From Nitrospirales bacterium LBB_01 (GTDB lineage Bacteria; Nitrospirota; Thermodesulfovibrionia; Thermodesulfovibrionales; Magnetobacteriaceae): a DNA stretch of 64,000 nucleotides. Position 1 is the first letter of the stretch, and each line of letters opens with the position of its first letter. Where the stretch lies: NCBI GenBank assembly GCA_004376055.2, contig CP049016.1:1736001-1800000 (forward strand). Direction: 5' to 3'. The position numbers and the translations under genes were made by a program. Of the stretch, positions 54,601 through 61,722 are shown one piece after another. The notes under the pieces were generated by a model that saw only the letters and a program-made list of their open reading frames with translations, was not told the origin of the DNA and searched no databases.

Positions 54601-54776
54601 AATTGCATATGCAGTTAGCTCCGCTAAGAAAAAACTGGATTCCTGCCTTCGCAGGAATGACAAGAAAAAGAAAATTCCCTCCTCTGTCATTCCCGCCCCC
54701 GAGCGGGAATCCAGTCCTTTTAAAGATAGATATGGATGATACAAAATCCTCTTTCGGATTTAACTCAATAAGCATT
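54601..54776 (-). mobile_element. MITE copy 5 with 7-bp target duplication TTACGTA
   Basis: The 176-bp element has ends AATTGCATATGCAGTTAGCTCC and the mirror of AATGCTTATTGAGTTAAATCC. TTACGTA flanks it on both sides (54594-54600 and 54777-54783). Inner blocks as in the other copies. It lies between the vapB promoter region and the end of a secreted protein gene. Two 66-codon frames across it are repeat artefacts. Confidence 0.87.
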
Positions 54777-54813
54777 TTACGTAATATAGTTTACACCAAC
54801 TAAATTGGAGCTA

Positions 54814-55689
54814 TCAGAAACCCCTTTCGTTGCGGTGTTCACGTGGTCTGCTAAAATTTCTCCTTCCGCCTCCGGGGTATCCACTGTGAATAGAACCATA
54901 GCTGCTGTGGTGTGGTGCGCCAATGCCTGAGAAGGTTTTTCCTCTGAATCTGTCAACCGGGTCTATACGCAACACACGACGATTTATTGCATCTCTGAAG
55001 TGGTTGGTTATAAACACAGTTGTTCCGCCAACAATTACAACTTTGTGGAAATCATTTAAAATATAGTATCCTGGAAACCAGAAGCCATAGTACCAGAAGG
55101 GATAGTCCACCCAGGCGTACATATAGAGGTATGCAGGAGGTGGTACATAATACGTGATAACCGGCGGTCCTTCTTTTATGTAATAATTGTTTATCACGGT
55201 CTTATTGTCTGACAACGATGCGGAGGAAGCTGAGGTTTTGTCTCTATCCTGCCCGTTGGATGCCAGAACGTTCACTCCAATATCAGAAAAGACTTTTTGG
55301 TATTTGGATATTGCCTCGTCTTTGCTCATTTTAAGTTTTCTCGTGTCAACGGAATTAATTATAGTTTTTTGTATCTCACCAACTATGTCTGGAGTTATCG
55401 GATAGTCTGCAATCCATCCGTTTCTTGGAGCAATCCCAATATCCCCAAGGATTGTTTCGGATTCGATTTCATCTGCAGTCGTACTTAGAGAAAATTCTTG
55501 TACAATTTTAACAGCAAGATGCCCCTCACGTACTAATGGTTGTGAAATTGAGGGGGATGTCTGGTTAGGTTGCGACAGTTCTGGTGTTGTCTCAGAAAAA
55601 CCGTGCAACGGGAAAAATAATATCAAAAGCAAAATAAAACCGCCAAAGAGCCATCCTCTTTGCAACTTAGTTAACCACATTTCTTTCAT
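54814..55689 (-). CDS. secreted Tyr/Trp-rich protein of unknown function
   Basis: The 291-residue protein has a signal-anchor/signal peptide (hydrophobic about 13-30, then GFSE). The middle has no known motif. Residues about 175-215 form an aromatic stretch with YYIKEGPPVITYYVPPP and WVDYPFWYYGFWFPGYY, as in several DUF3300-like or YXWGXW-like exported proteins. The tail is Gly, His and Arg rich. I do not recognise the family with confidence. It is monocistronic. Confidence 0.6.
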   Translation of the reverse strand: MKEMWLTKLQRGWLFGGFILLLILFFPLHGFSETTPELSQPNQTSPSISQPLVREGHLAVKIVQEFSLSTTADEIESETILGDIGIAPRNGWIADYPITPDIVGEIQKTIINSVDTRKLKMSKDEAISKYQKVFSDIGVNVLASNGQDRDKTSASSASLSDNKTVINNYYIKEGPPVITYYVPPPAYLYMYAWVDYPFWYYGFWFPGYYILNDFHKVVIVGGTTVFITNHFRDAINRRVLRIDPVDRFRGKTFSGIGAPHHSSYGSIHSGYPGGGRRNFSRPREHRNERGF

Positions 55690-55790
55690 CGCAGTCAGTC
55701 CCCTGTCTATATATTTTTACTCTTACTAACTATTTAGACACAATGAATATGATAAAGGTTTAACAGATTTACAAAAAATATTTTTATACC

Positions 55791-56738
55791 CTACAATGAC
55801 TGGTCAAGCGTAACCTTTTTTAAAATATCTGTGGCTCTTTTAAAATCTGTCATTATTTGTTCTCTTAGCGCATCAGGGTTAGGAAACACTTTCTCGTCTC
55901 TCAGACGTTCTATAAAATGAACCCGCATGGTTTTCCCCACGGCATTGCCATCATAGTTAAACACATGAACCTCATAACTTGTTGGGTTTTCGCCAAATGT
56001 GGGGTTACTCCCAATATTTGCAGCCCCGTCATAGATACGGCCGTCAATCTGAACCTTTACGGCATAGACGCCACCCCGCGGCACTAACTCATCCGGCAGT
56101 GAAAGGTTTGCCGTTGGTATCTGAAGGATGCTTTTACCGCGTCCTGTGCCGGTTATTATTTCCGATTGTATGAAGTAGGGGCGCCCGAGGTAGCAGGTAG
56201 CATGTGCCATGTCGCCCTTTAGCAGATGATGACGAATTAAACTGCTGCTTATCACTGCCCTGTCTCTTTTAACGTTTCTAACTACTTGAAATTTAAATCG
56301 ATACTTCTTACCTCGTCTTCGGAGTGAGTCCGTTGTGCCCTTTTTACCTTTGCCAAATCTGTAATTGTGCCCAACTATCACATGGCTTACGTTTAACAAG
56401 CCTACAAGCACATTTTCTACAAAATAATCCGGCTCCGTCTTGGAAAATCTCTTATTGAAATCTATACAAAGAAGCACGTCCACACCTACTCTTCCTATAA
56501 GCTCAGCTTTTATATCAAAAGGCGTCAGTATCTTTACACCCTTCTGCGGATTTACAATCTTAAGCGGATGGGGGTCAAAGGTAATCACAATAGACGTACC
56601 GTTTGACTTTTGTGCCGCCTCTTTTACACGTTCAAGTATTCGTCTGTGCCCTGTGTGCACACCGTCAAAATTTCCAAGAGTTACGACAGGTACCGGATAC
56701 TTCTTTACAAGATTATCCAGCCCTCTTATTACCTCCAA
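55791..56738 (-). CDS. ribF: bifunctional riboflavin kinase/FAD synthetase
   Basis: RibF makes FMN from riboflavin and then FAD. The 315-residue protein has the nucleotidyltransferase half (LGNFDGVHTGHRRI; VITFDPHPL; the GHNYRFGKGKKG loop) and the C-terminal flavokinase half (GRPYFIQSEI, TGRGKSILQIPTANL, YDGAANIGSNPTFG). It is monocistronic and divergent from def. Confidence 0.95.
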   Translation of the reverse strand: MEVIRGLDNLVKKYPVPVVTLGNFDGVHTGHRRILERVKEAAQKSNGTSIVITFDPHPLKIVNPQKGVKILTPFDIKAELIGRVGVDVLLCIDFNKRFSKTEPDYFVENVLVGLLNVSHVIVGHNYRFGKGKKGTTDSLRRRGKKYRFKFQVVRNVKRDRAVISSSLIRHHLLKGDMAHATCYLGRPYFIQSEIITGTGRGKSILQIPTANLSLPDELVPRGGVYAVKVQIDGRIYDGAANIGSNPTFGENPTSYEVHVFNYDGNAVGKTMRVHFIERLRDEKVFPNPDALREQIMTDFKRATDILKKVTLDQSL

Positions 56739-56810
56739 CGTTGTCTCCTTAAAAAATTATTCTTAACCACGTAAACTATACATTATACAATTTCCTAAAA
56801 AAATAGTGTT

Positions 56811-56816
56811 ATAATT
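56811..56816 (+). promoter_or_regulatory. -10 box of the def-fmt-DUF116 operon
   Basis: TATAAT sits 14 bases before the ATG at 56830. Transcription would start near 56823, after the GTG at 56821, so the mRNA leader is only a few bases and the ATG at 56830 is the better start. No consensus -35 is obvious. Confidence 0.5.
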
Positions 56817-56829
56817 AGATGTGGCATCT

Positions 56830-57345
56830 ATGAAAATAAAAACATATCCGGCAGCAGTGCTGATGAGAAAGGCCGCAGCAGTGGAAAACATAGACGGAAA
56901 GATCGTAAGACTCATTGATGATATGAAAGCAACACTGTTTGAGTGCGAGGGTCAGGGACTGGCAGCCCCTCAGGTTGGTCACTCTACTAAAATCATCATA
57001 GCTGATCCTTCAATTAAAGAGCCTGAAAAGTATAAGCTGACTGTAATAATCAATCCTGATATTGTCTATTCAGAGGGTGTTATGGAATCGGTGGAGGGCT
57101 GCCTGAGTCTTCCAAAGGCTACTTTCACAGTGCATAGAGCTATGAGGGTTTTTGTAAAGGGACTTGACATAGACGGTAATCCTCTTGAGATAGAGGCTAT
57201 CGGTAATTTTGCACGCATTCTTCAGCATGAAATTGACCACCTGCACGGCTTACTGCTGCTTAATAGGATAAGTGAGGGCGAAAAAACCGCTTATGATAAA
57301 AAGAATTTGAAAAATCCAAAACGCAAGTTTTTTTTAAAAGATTAG
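56830..57345 (+). CDS. def: peptide deformylase
   Basis: Def removes the formyl group from nascent proteins. Motif 1 GQGLAAPQVG, motif 2 EGCLSLP (metal Cys) and motif 3 QHEIDHLHG (metal His, catalytic Glu) are all intact. From ATG 56830 the protein has 171 residues; the family starts near MKIKTYP. It leads the def-fmt-DUF116 operon and fmt follows after 11 bases. Confidence 0.95.
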   Translation: MKIKTYPAAVLMRKAAAVENIDGKIVRLIDDMKATLFECEGQGLAAPQVGHSTKIIIADPSIKEPEKYKLTVIINPDIVYSEGVMESVEGCLSLPKATFTVHRAMRVFVKGLDIDGNPLEIEAIGNFARILQHEIDHLHGLLLLNRISEGEKTAYDKKNLKNPKRKFFLKD

Positions 57346-57356
57346 GAAACCGGTAG

Positions 57357-58289
57357 ATGAATATAGTTTTTTGGGGGACGCCGTGGTTTTCAGTGCCTAC
57401 TCTTGAGGCATTAATTAAGAGCGGACATAGGGTCTCGCTTGTTATAACCCAGCCGGATAAGGGCAGAAGGTCAAAAGTGATAATACCTCCGGTTAAACAG
57501 GCAGCAAAGGCAGCTGGGATTGAGGTGATGCAGCCTGAGGGTCTTAAATCAGAAGCTCTTATCAGCAAGTTGGAAACACTTAATCATGACGTTAATGTTG
57601 TTATTGCTTATGGCAAAATTCTACCCGTTGAGATACTAAACATCCCAAAGTTTAAATCTATAAATGTTCACGCCTCACTGCTTCCTAACTACCGCGGAGC
57701 AGCTCCAATCCAGTGGGCACTAATAAACGGTGACACAGAAACCGGAGTTAGCACTATGCTCATGGATGAGGGGATTGATACAGGGCATGTTTACTACACA
57801 GAGAAAGAGATTATCAAAGATGACGACACGTATGAATCTTTAGGGCTGAGACTCTCTAAACAAGGAGCGGAGTTATTAGTAAAGACGCTAAGAGACATAG
57901 AGACCGGAGTTGTCACTCCAACCCCACAACTGGGAGAATCTACCTATGCACGGATTCTAAAAAAAGAGGACGGCCTTATTAACTGGAACAAATCGGCCGC
58001 ACACATCGTAAATATGACACGGGGGCTTTACCCATGGCCAGGAGCCTATACGTTTTTTAACGGTCAGAGGGTTAAAATACTGAAAGCTACGGCAGTATTA
58101 ACTGAAGGAAGTTGGGCAGAACCTGCCACTGTGATACATCAAAGTGTCAGAGACGGCCTTATTATATCCTGTGGGGAGGGTACGTTGTCAATATTGGAGC
58201 TTCAACCAGAGGGTAAAAAAGCCATGTCCTACGCTGACTTTATAGCAGGCAGAGTAAAAACTCCAGCGGATGTTATTAATGTGGGTTAA
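57357..58289 (+). CDS. fmt: methionyl-tRNA formyltransferase
   Basis: Fmt formylates initiator Met-tRNA with 10-formyl-THF. The 310 residues contain FWGTPWFSVPTLEAL, the catalytic Asn/His/Asp region in VHASLLPNYRGAAPIQWAL and MDEGIDTG, and the C-terminal tRNA-binding barrel with LYPWPGAYTFF. It overlaps the DUF116 gene by 20 bases. Confidence 0.96.
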   Translation: MNIVFWGTPWFSVPTLEALIKSGHRVSLVITQPDKGRRSKVIIPPVKQAAKAAGIEVMQPEGLKSEALISKLETLNHDVNVVIAYGKILPVEILNIPKFKSINVHASLLPNYRGAAPIQWALINGDTETGVSTMLMDEGIDTGHVYYTEKEIIKDDDTYESLGLRLSKQGAELLVKTLRDIETGVVTPTPQLGESTYARILKKEDGLINWNKSAAHIVNMTRGLYPWPGAYTFFNGQRVKILKATAVLTEGSWAEPATVIHQSVRDGLIISCGEGTLSILELQPEGKKAMSYADFIAGRVKTPADVINVG

Positions 58290-58821
58290 ATTTAAAATAT
58301 TTTGGGTCAAATTTCTGCGCGCCGTCACTCTAAAGGTGCTCTATCCGTTTCTTATGCTATTGGGAGCTTTCATAAAGAGCAAAAAAGAGGCGTTTCAGGA
58401 TTTCATTATAAATATTAACAATAAACTTGTAATGAAGCTGGGCATTAAGAGTTCAAGGCTCTTGATAATGCTCCCGCACTGTCTTCAGATTGATAAGTGT
58501 GACATCCGGATTACCAATGATATCAATAACTGTAAAAGATGCGGCAGGTGTAATGTTAAAGACTTAATATCTGTAGCAGAGGAGTGCAATCTTAAACTCT
58601 ATGTGGCGACAGGCGGCTCAATAGCACGAAAACTGGTTAAGGACATCCGGCCTGACGCCATAGTGGCTGTTGCCTGCCAGCGGGATTTAAGCAGCGGGAT
58701 AGCCGATGCGCATCCTCTGCCTGTCATAGGAGTGCACAACGAAAGGCCGTTTGGTCCCTGTTACAATACAAAAGTAAACGTTGAAAAAGTGCAGGAGGCG
58801 ATAAGAACATTTTTTCAGTAA
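58270..58821 (+). CDS. DUF116 family protein
   Basis: The 183-residue protein has an N-terminal hydrophobic helix (about 8-34), then LPHCLQ and a cysteine cluster (CDIRI, NNCKRCGRCNV, VACQRD) that could bind a metal or iron-sulfur cluster, as in DUF116 proteins. These are regularly found next to fmt and def in Nitrospirota, Deltaproteobacteria and Clostridia; the function is unknown. It overlaps fmt, so it is co-translated. Confidence 0.85.
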   Translation: MLLMWVKFKIFWVKFLRAVTLKVLYPFLMLLGAFIKSKKEAFQDFIININNKLVMKLGIKSSRLLIMLPHCLQIDKCDIRITNDINNCKRCGRCNVKDLISVAEECNLKLYVATGGSIARKLVKDIRPDAIVAVACQRDLSSGIADAHPLPVIGVHNERPFGPCYNTKVNVEKVQEAIRTFFQ

Positions 58822-58837
58822 ACTTTTTTGGACTGTT

Positions 58838-59788
58838 TCATATACTCTTTCCCAAAAACTCTTCCAATTCATCTACAGAACCGGAGCTTTTGATAAGATT
58901 TTTGAGCTCTTCAAGTTTATCTATAGAGTTTATAACCCTGACTATGTTCATAAGCTCAAGTCCTGCTAAACCATATTTGAGTTCAAGCCCCAATTCAATA
59001 CCCTCAAGTAACCCCTCCTGCTTACCCTTAAACAATCCCCTCTCAATTCCCTTTTCAATCCCTCTCTCAATCCCCTTCTCAATTCCCTTTTCAATCCCTC
59101 TCTCAATTCCTCTCTCAATTCCCTTTTCCATCCCCTGTTTGTACCTGACATCGCGTTCTATATCATAAACCAAAGCCATTTCACTTACCTCCTTACATAC
59201 GTTTTCCTGTAAATCCCTCAGTTGTGCCAAAACCTCCAACTGTCTTATGTATTTTAAACGACTAACCTCCTCTTTTACGGTTCCCATTATTTTGTTTAAC
59301 AGTCTCTTTATTACTATTGTATCATCTTTTGAGCCAAAATTACATAAAATACCAAGTATTATCTCCGCCGGTGTATTGGAATTTATGAATTTTTCACAAT
59401 CTATACTCCTGAAGTCTATTATGTCATATTCAAAGGTCATTTTTTCATCTTTGATGTGATTTTTCATTCTGAGCGGTTCTTTACCAACGTAAAACAGCAC
59501 CTGTTTTACCGGTTTTCCATAAGTCTGACTGATATAAATCCGGTAACGAAGCATTCTATACGGCATATTGCTGTCATTTGTGGCTTGAAACTCTATATGC
59601 AAAATGTATGTGCTGCCATCGTGTAAACTAACCTCAAGTAGAAAGTCGGCTTCTCTTTCGTCAGTAATCTGTAGTTTAGTTTTTAACGGCTTTATTGATT
59701 TAGCTTTTATGCCCAACACCTCTGACATTAACACTTGCAACACACCGCGCAGGCTCTCTTTTAATATCTTATCGTATCGTCCTGACAT
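58838..59788 (-). CDS. Rpn/PD-(D/E)XK-type nuclease-transposase-like protein with tandem GIEK repeat
   Basis: The protein (about 316 residues from the ATG at 59788; an ATG 3 codons earlier is possible) has the Rpn/RpnC-like nuclease core: EADFLLEVSLHDGSTYILHIEFQA, with the PD-(D/E)xK pattern (D near 51, E-x-Q). The middle is helical. Residues about 220-252 form eight tetrapeptides GxEK/GxER, encoded by a 12-bp tandem repeat. Rpn proteins promote RecA-independent recombination. It stands alone, convergent to DUF116. Confidence 0.8.
   Translation of the reverse strand: MSGRYDKILKESLRGVLQVLMSEVLGIKAKSIKPLKTKLQITDEREADFLLEVSLHDGSTYILHIEFQATNDSNMPYRMLRYRIYISQTYGKPVKQVLFYVGKEPLRMKNHIKDEKMTFEYDIIDFRSIDCEKFINSNTPAEIILGILCNFGSKDDTIVIKRLLNKIMGTVKEEVSRLKYIRQLEVLAQLRDLQENVCKEVSEMALVYDIERDVRYKQGMEKGIERGIERGIEKGIEKGIERGIEKGIERGLFKGKQEGLLEGIELGLELKYGLAGLELMNIVRVINSIDKLEELKNLIKSSGSVDELEEFLGKSI
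59039..59134 (-). repeat. 12-bp tandem repeat inside the Rpn-like gene (about eight units)
   Basis: The minus strand repeats GGGATTGARAAG-type 12-bp units, giving GMEK, GIER or GIEK eight times. Copy number can change without a frameshift, so the protein length is likely variable between strains. Confidence 0.8.
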
Positions 59789-59797
59789 ATAATTCAC

Positions 59798-60094
59798 AGT
59801 AACACAATTTTATAATAGCATTCAACTTATTTTACAGAGACTACAACCAGCTTTTTACGTGTAACAAAAGTGTCAGCTTTCAAATAATAAATTGTTTGCT
59901 CGTCATTTCATTATAAAGATTGGAGCAATTTGTGCCAACTTAAAAAGGATAATATCGCTTAACTACAATTAAGATATGAATTTAAAAAAATTAACCGCTA
60001 CACTGTTGACATAATGATAAATATAATGCTAAACTCACGGAAACTGGAACATTACAGACCACAAAAAAATAAATTTTAGGAGGACATTTTAAGT
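59798..60094. other. intergenic stretch before the DsrE-like gene
   Basis: The 297 bases between divergent genes are AT-rich and hold no gene. TTGACA at 60006-60011 is a possible -35 box, but TATAAT (60022-60027) follows after only 10 bases, so the promoter is uncertain. AGGAGG lies 15 bases before the ATG of the DsrE-like gene. Confidence 0.4.
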
Positions 60095-60574
60095 ATGGCA
60101 GCACAAAAGAAGAGAATGGCGATAATAGCAAGCAAAGGGACTTTGGATATGGCTTATCCCCCGTTAATCCTTGCTTCTACCGCAGCAGCAATGGACGTTG
60201 ACGTGCAGATATTTTTTACTCTTTACGGTGTGGATATAATAAACAAAAAGAAGTACAAGAATCTTCAGGTAGCCCCTATTGGCAATCCTGCAATGCCCTC
60301 TCCGATTCCGATGCCTAACATAATCGGAATGCTGCCCGGCATGACACCAATGGCAACCATGATGATGAAAAGTATGATCAAAAAAATCAACTGGCCGACA
60401 ATCCCTGAGCTTATTGACGCTTGCCGTGAGGTTGACGTCAGAATGATAGCCTGTACGCCTACAGTGGAGATGACCGGCATATCTAAGGATGACCTCATAG
60501 ATGGCGTTGTACTTGCCGGAGCTGCAGAGTTCCTTAACTTTGCTCTTGACGCTAACATCACCTTGTTTATCTAA
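60095..60574 (+). CDS. DsrE/DsrF/DrsH-like family protein
   Basis: The 159-residue protein has the DsrE-like alpha/beta fold: MAIIASKGTLDMAYPPLILASTAAAMD at the start, a mobile methionine-rich loop (about 68-95, many Met and Pro) and a conserved Cys in MIACTPTVEMTGI (near 122), the position of the reactive cysteine in DsrE2-type proteins. Family members move sulfane sulfur or act with sulfur/redox enzymes. It lies just upstream of the cytochrome-NxrA-like pair. A hairpin at 60641-60676 follows. Confidence 0.8.
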   Translation: MAAQKKRMAIIASKGTLDMAYPPLILASTAAAMDVDVQIFFTLYGVDIINKKKYKNLQVAPIGNPAMPSPIPMPNIIGMLPGMTPMATMMMKSMIKKINWPTIPELIDACREVDVRMIACTPTVEMTGISKDDLIDGVVLAGAAEFLNFALDANITLFI

Positions 60575-60640
60575 ATTGAACAGATAGTGATTTTCAGTTT
60601 GAATATTACTCAAGTATAGACTAAGGGATATAAGTTACAT

Positions 60641-60676
60641 AACTAATAAGGCGGATCAATTCCGCTTTATTAGTTT
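60641..60676 (+). terminator. hairpin after the DsrE-like gene
   Basis: AACTAATAAGGCGGA (60641-60655) pairs with TCCGCTTTATTAGTT (60661-60675) over 15 bp with one G-T pair. Only a short T-run follows. It probably ends the DsrE-like transcript. Confidence 0.65.
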
Positions 60677-60860
60677 GTGTAGGGTTAATCTTTGTTTGCA
60701 CAGACTGCCATAGACTACCAATGTCAATTTATGAGTATCTATTAAAAAAAAACTTTTCGTGACTATAGTTACATAACTTACAATAATATGTTATGCTATT
60801 ATCGTGCGTTAGCAGGAGGACTTGCGCGAGAAGTACAAGTTTTTTTTGAAAGGAGGAGAC

Positions 60861-61640
60861 ATGCAGAGATCTGTAATCAGAAGTATTTGTGCAAGTACAG
60901 CAGGGTATCTCATCATCCTAAGTGTGTTGTTTTTGCCGCAATTTTCTAAAACATCATACGGAGCCGATATGGATACCGGCAAAAAGGTTTTTGAAAGCCG
61001 CTGTGCCATTTGTCATGGTGCTAAGGGGGACGGAAACGGAGTAATTGGAATTGTAGAAAAAGGAGTAGTTGGTGACAAACTCTGGTCAGTCTATCCCAGA
61101 GACTTAACTGTTGGTACATTTAAGTTTAGATCAACTCCTTCAGGCTGTCTGCCTACTCAGGCCGACCTTGAGTACATAGTTTCAAAGGGTATTATGAGAG
61201 CAGCAATGCCATCTCACAAGGATGTTTCTAAGTCCGACGTTGACGCAGTTATTGTGTATGTAAAGTCACTTTCAACGCGGTGGCAAGAGGAGCAGCCCTG
61301 CAAAACCTTTACAGCGGCAAAACCAAAGTGGGTAGGTTCTGCTGACTCCGTAAAGAAGGGGCAGGAAGTGTATGACAAAATGAAGTGCTGGGAGTGTCAT
61401 GGTAAAGAAGGTAAAGGAGACGGTCCCAAGTCAAATGAAATCAAAGACGACTTTGGTAAGCCGATTTTGCCGTTTAATTTTACCACTGGAGAACTTAAGC
61501 GCGGCTCATCGCCCGAAAATGTCTATATGACTTTTACAACCGGACTTGACGGCACTGGAATGCCCTCTTATGAGGATTCTTTAAACGAGGAACAACGGTG
61601 GAATCTGGTCTCTTACACTTTAAAACTCATGAAAAAATAA
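60861..61640 (+). CDS. di-haem class I cytochrome c, periplasmic
   Basis: From the ATG at 60861 (AGGAGG 5 bases upstream) the protein has 259 residues: a signal peptide (about 1-33, hydrophobic IILSVLFLP), and two c-type domains with haem motifs CAICHG and CWECHG. Candidate Met ligands are in GIMRAAMPSH and GTGMPSYED. Such cytochromes occur in nxr gene clusters and carry electrons to or from the enzyme. It lies 82 bases before the molybdenum subunit gene. Confidence 0.88.
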   Translation: MQRSVIRSICASTAGYLIILSVLFLPQFSKTSYGADMDTGKKVFESRCAICHGAKGDGNGVIGIVEKGVVGDKLWSVYPRDLTVGTFKFRSTPSGCLPTQADLEYIVSKGIMRAAMPSHKDVSKSDVDAVIVYVKSLSTRWQEEQPCKTFTAAKPKWVGSADSVKKGQEVYDKMKCWECHGKEGKGDGPKSNEIKDDFGKPILPFNFTTGELKRGSSPENVYMTFTTGLDGTGMPSYEDSLNEEQRWNLVSYTLKLMKK

Positions 61641-61722
61641 CAGGCTGACGCTTGTTGACGTTGTGGCATTAAAGTGTCAAAGCAAAACAAGTGTTGTCCT
61701 ATGAAGGAGGGGTAAAAATTAT

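Noticed and set aside
54523-54803. Three 66-74-codon frames at the MITE near 54.6 kb
   Set aside because: Repeat-borne translation of MITE copy 5; equivalent frames occur at 21980-22177 and 45652-45885.
59030-59140. Repeat-rich block that could look like a small CRISPR array
   Set aside because: Units are only 12 bp, without spacers, and they are in frame within the Rpn-like gene.
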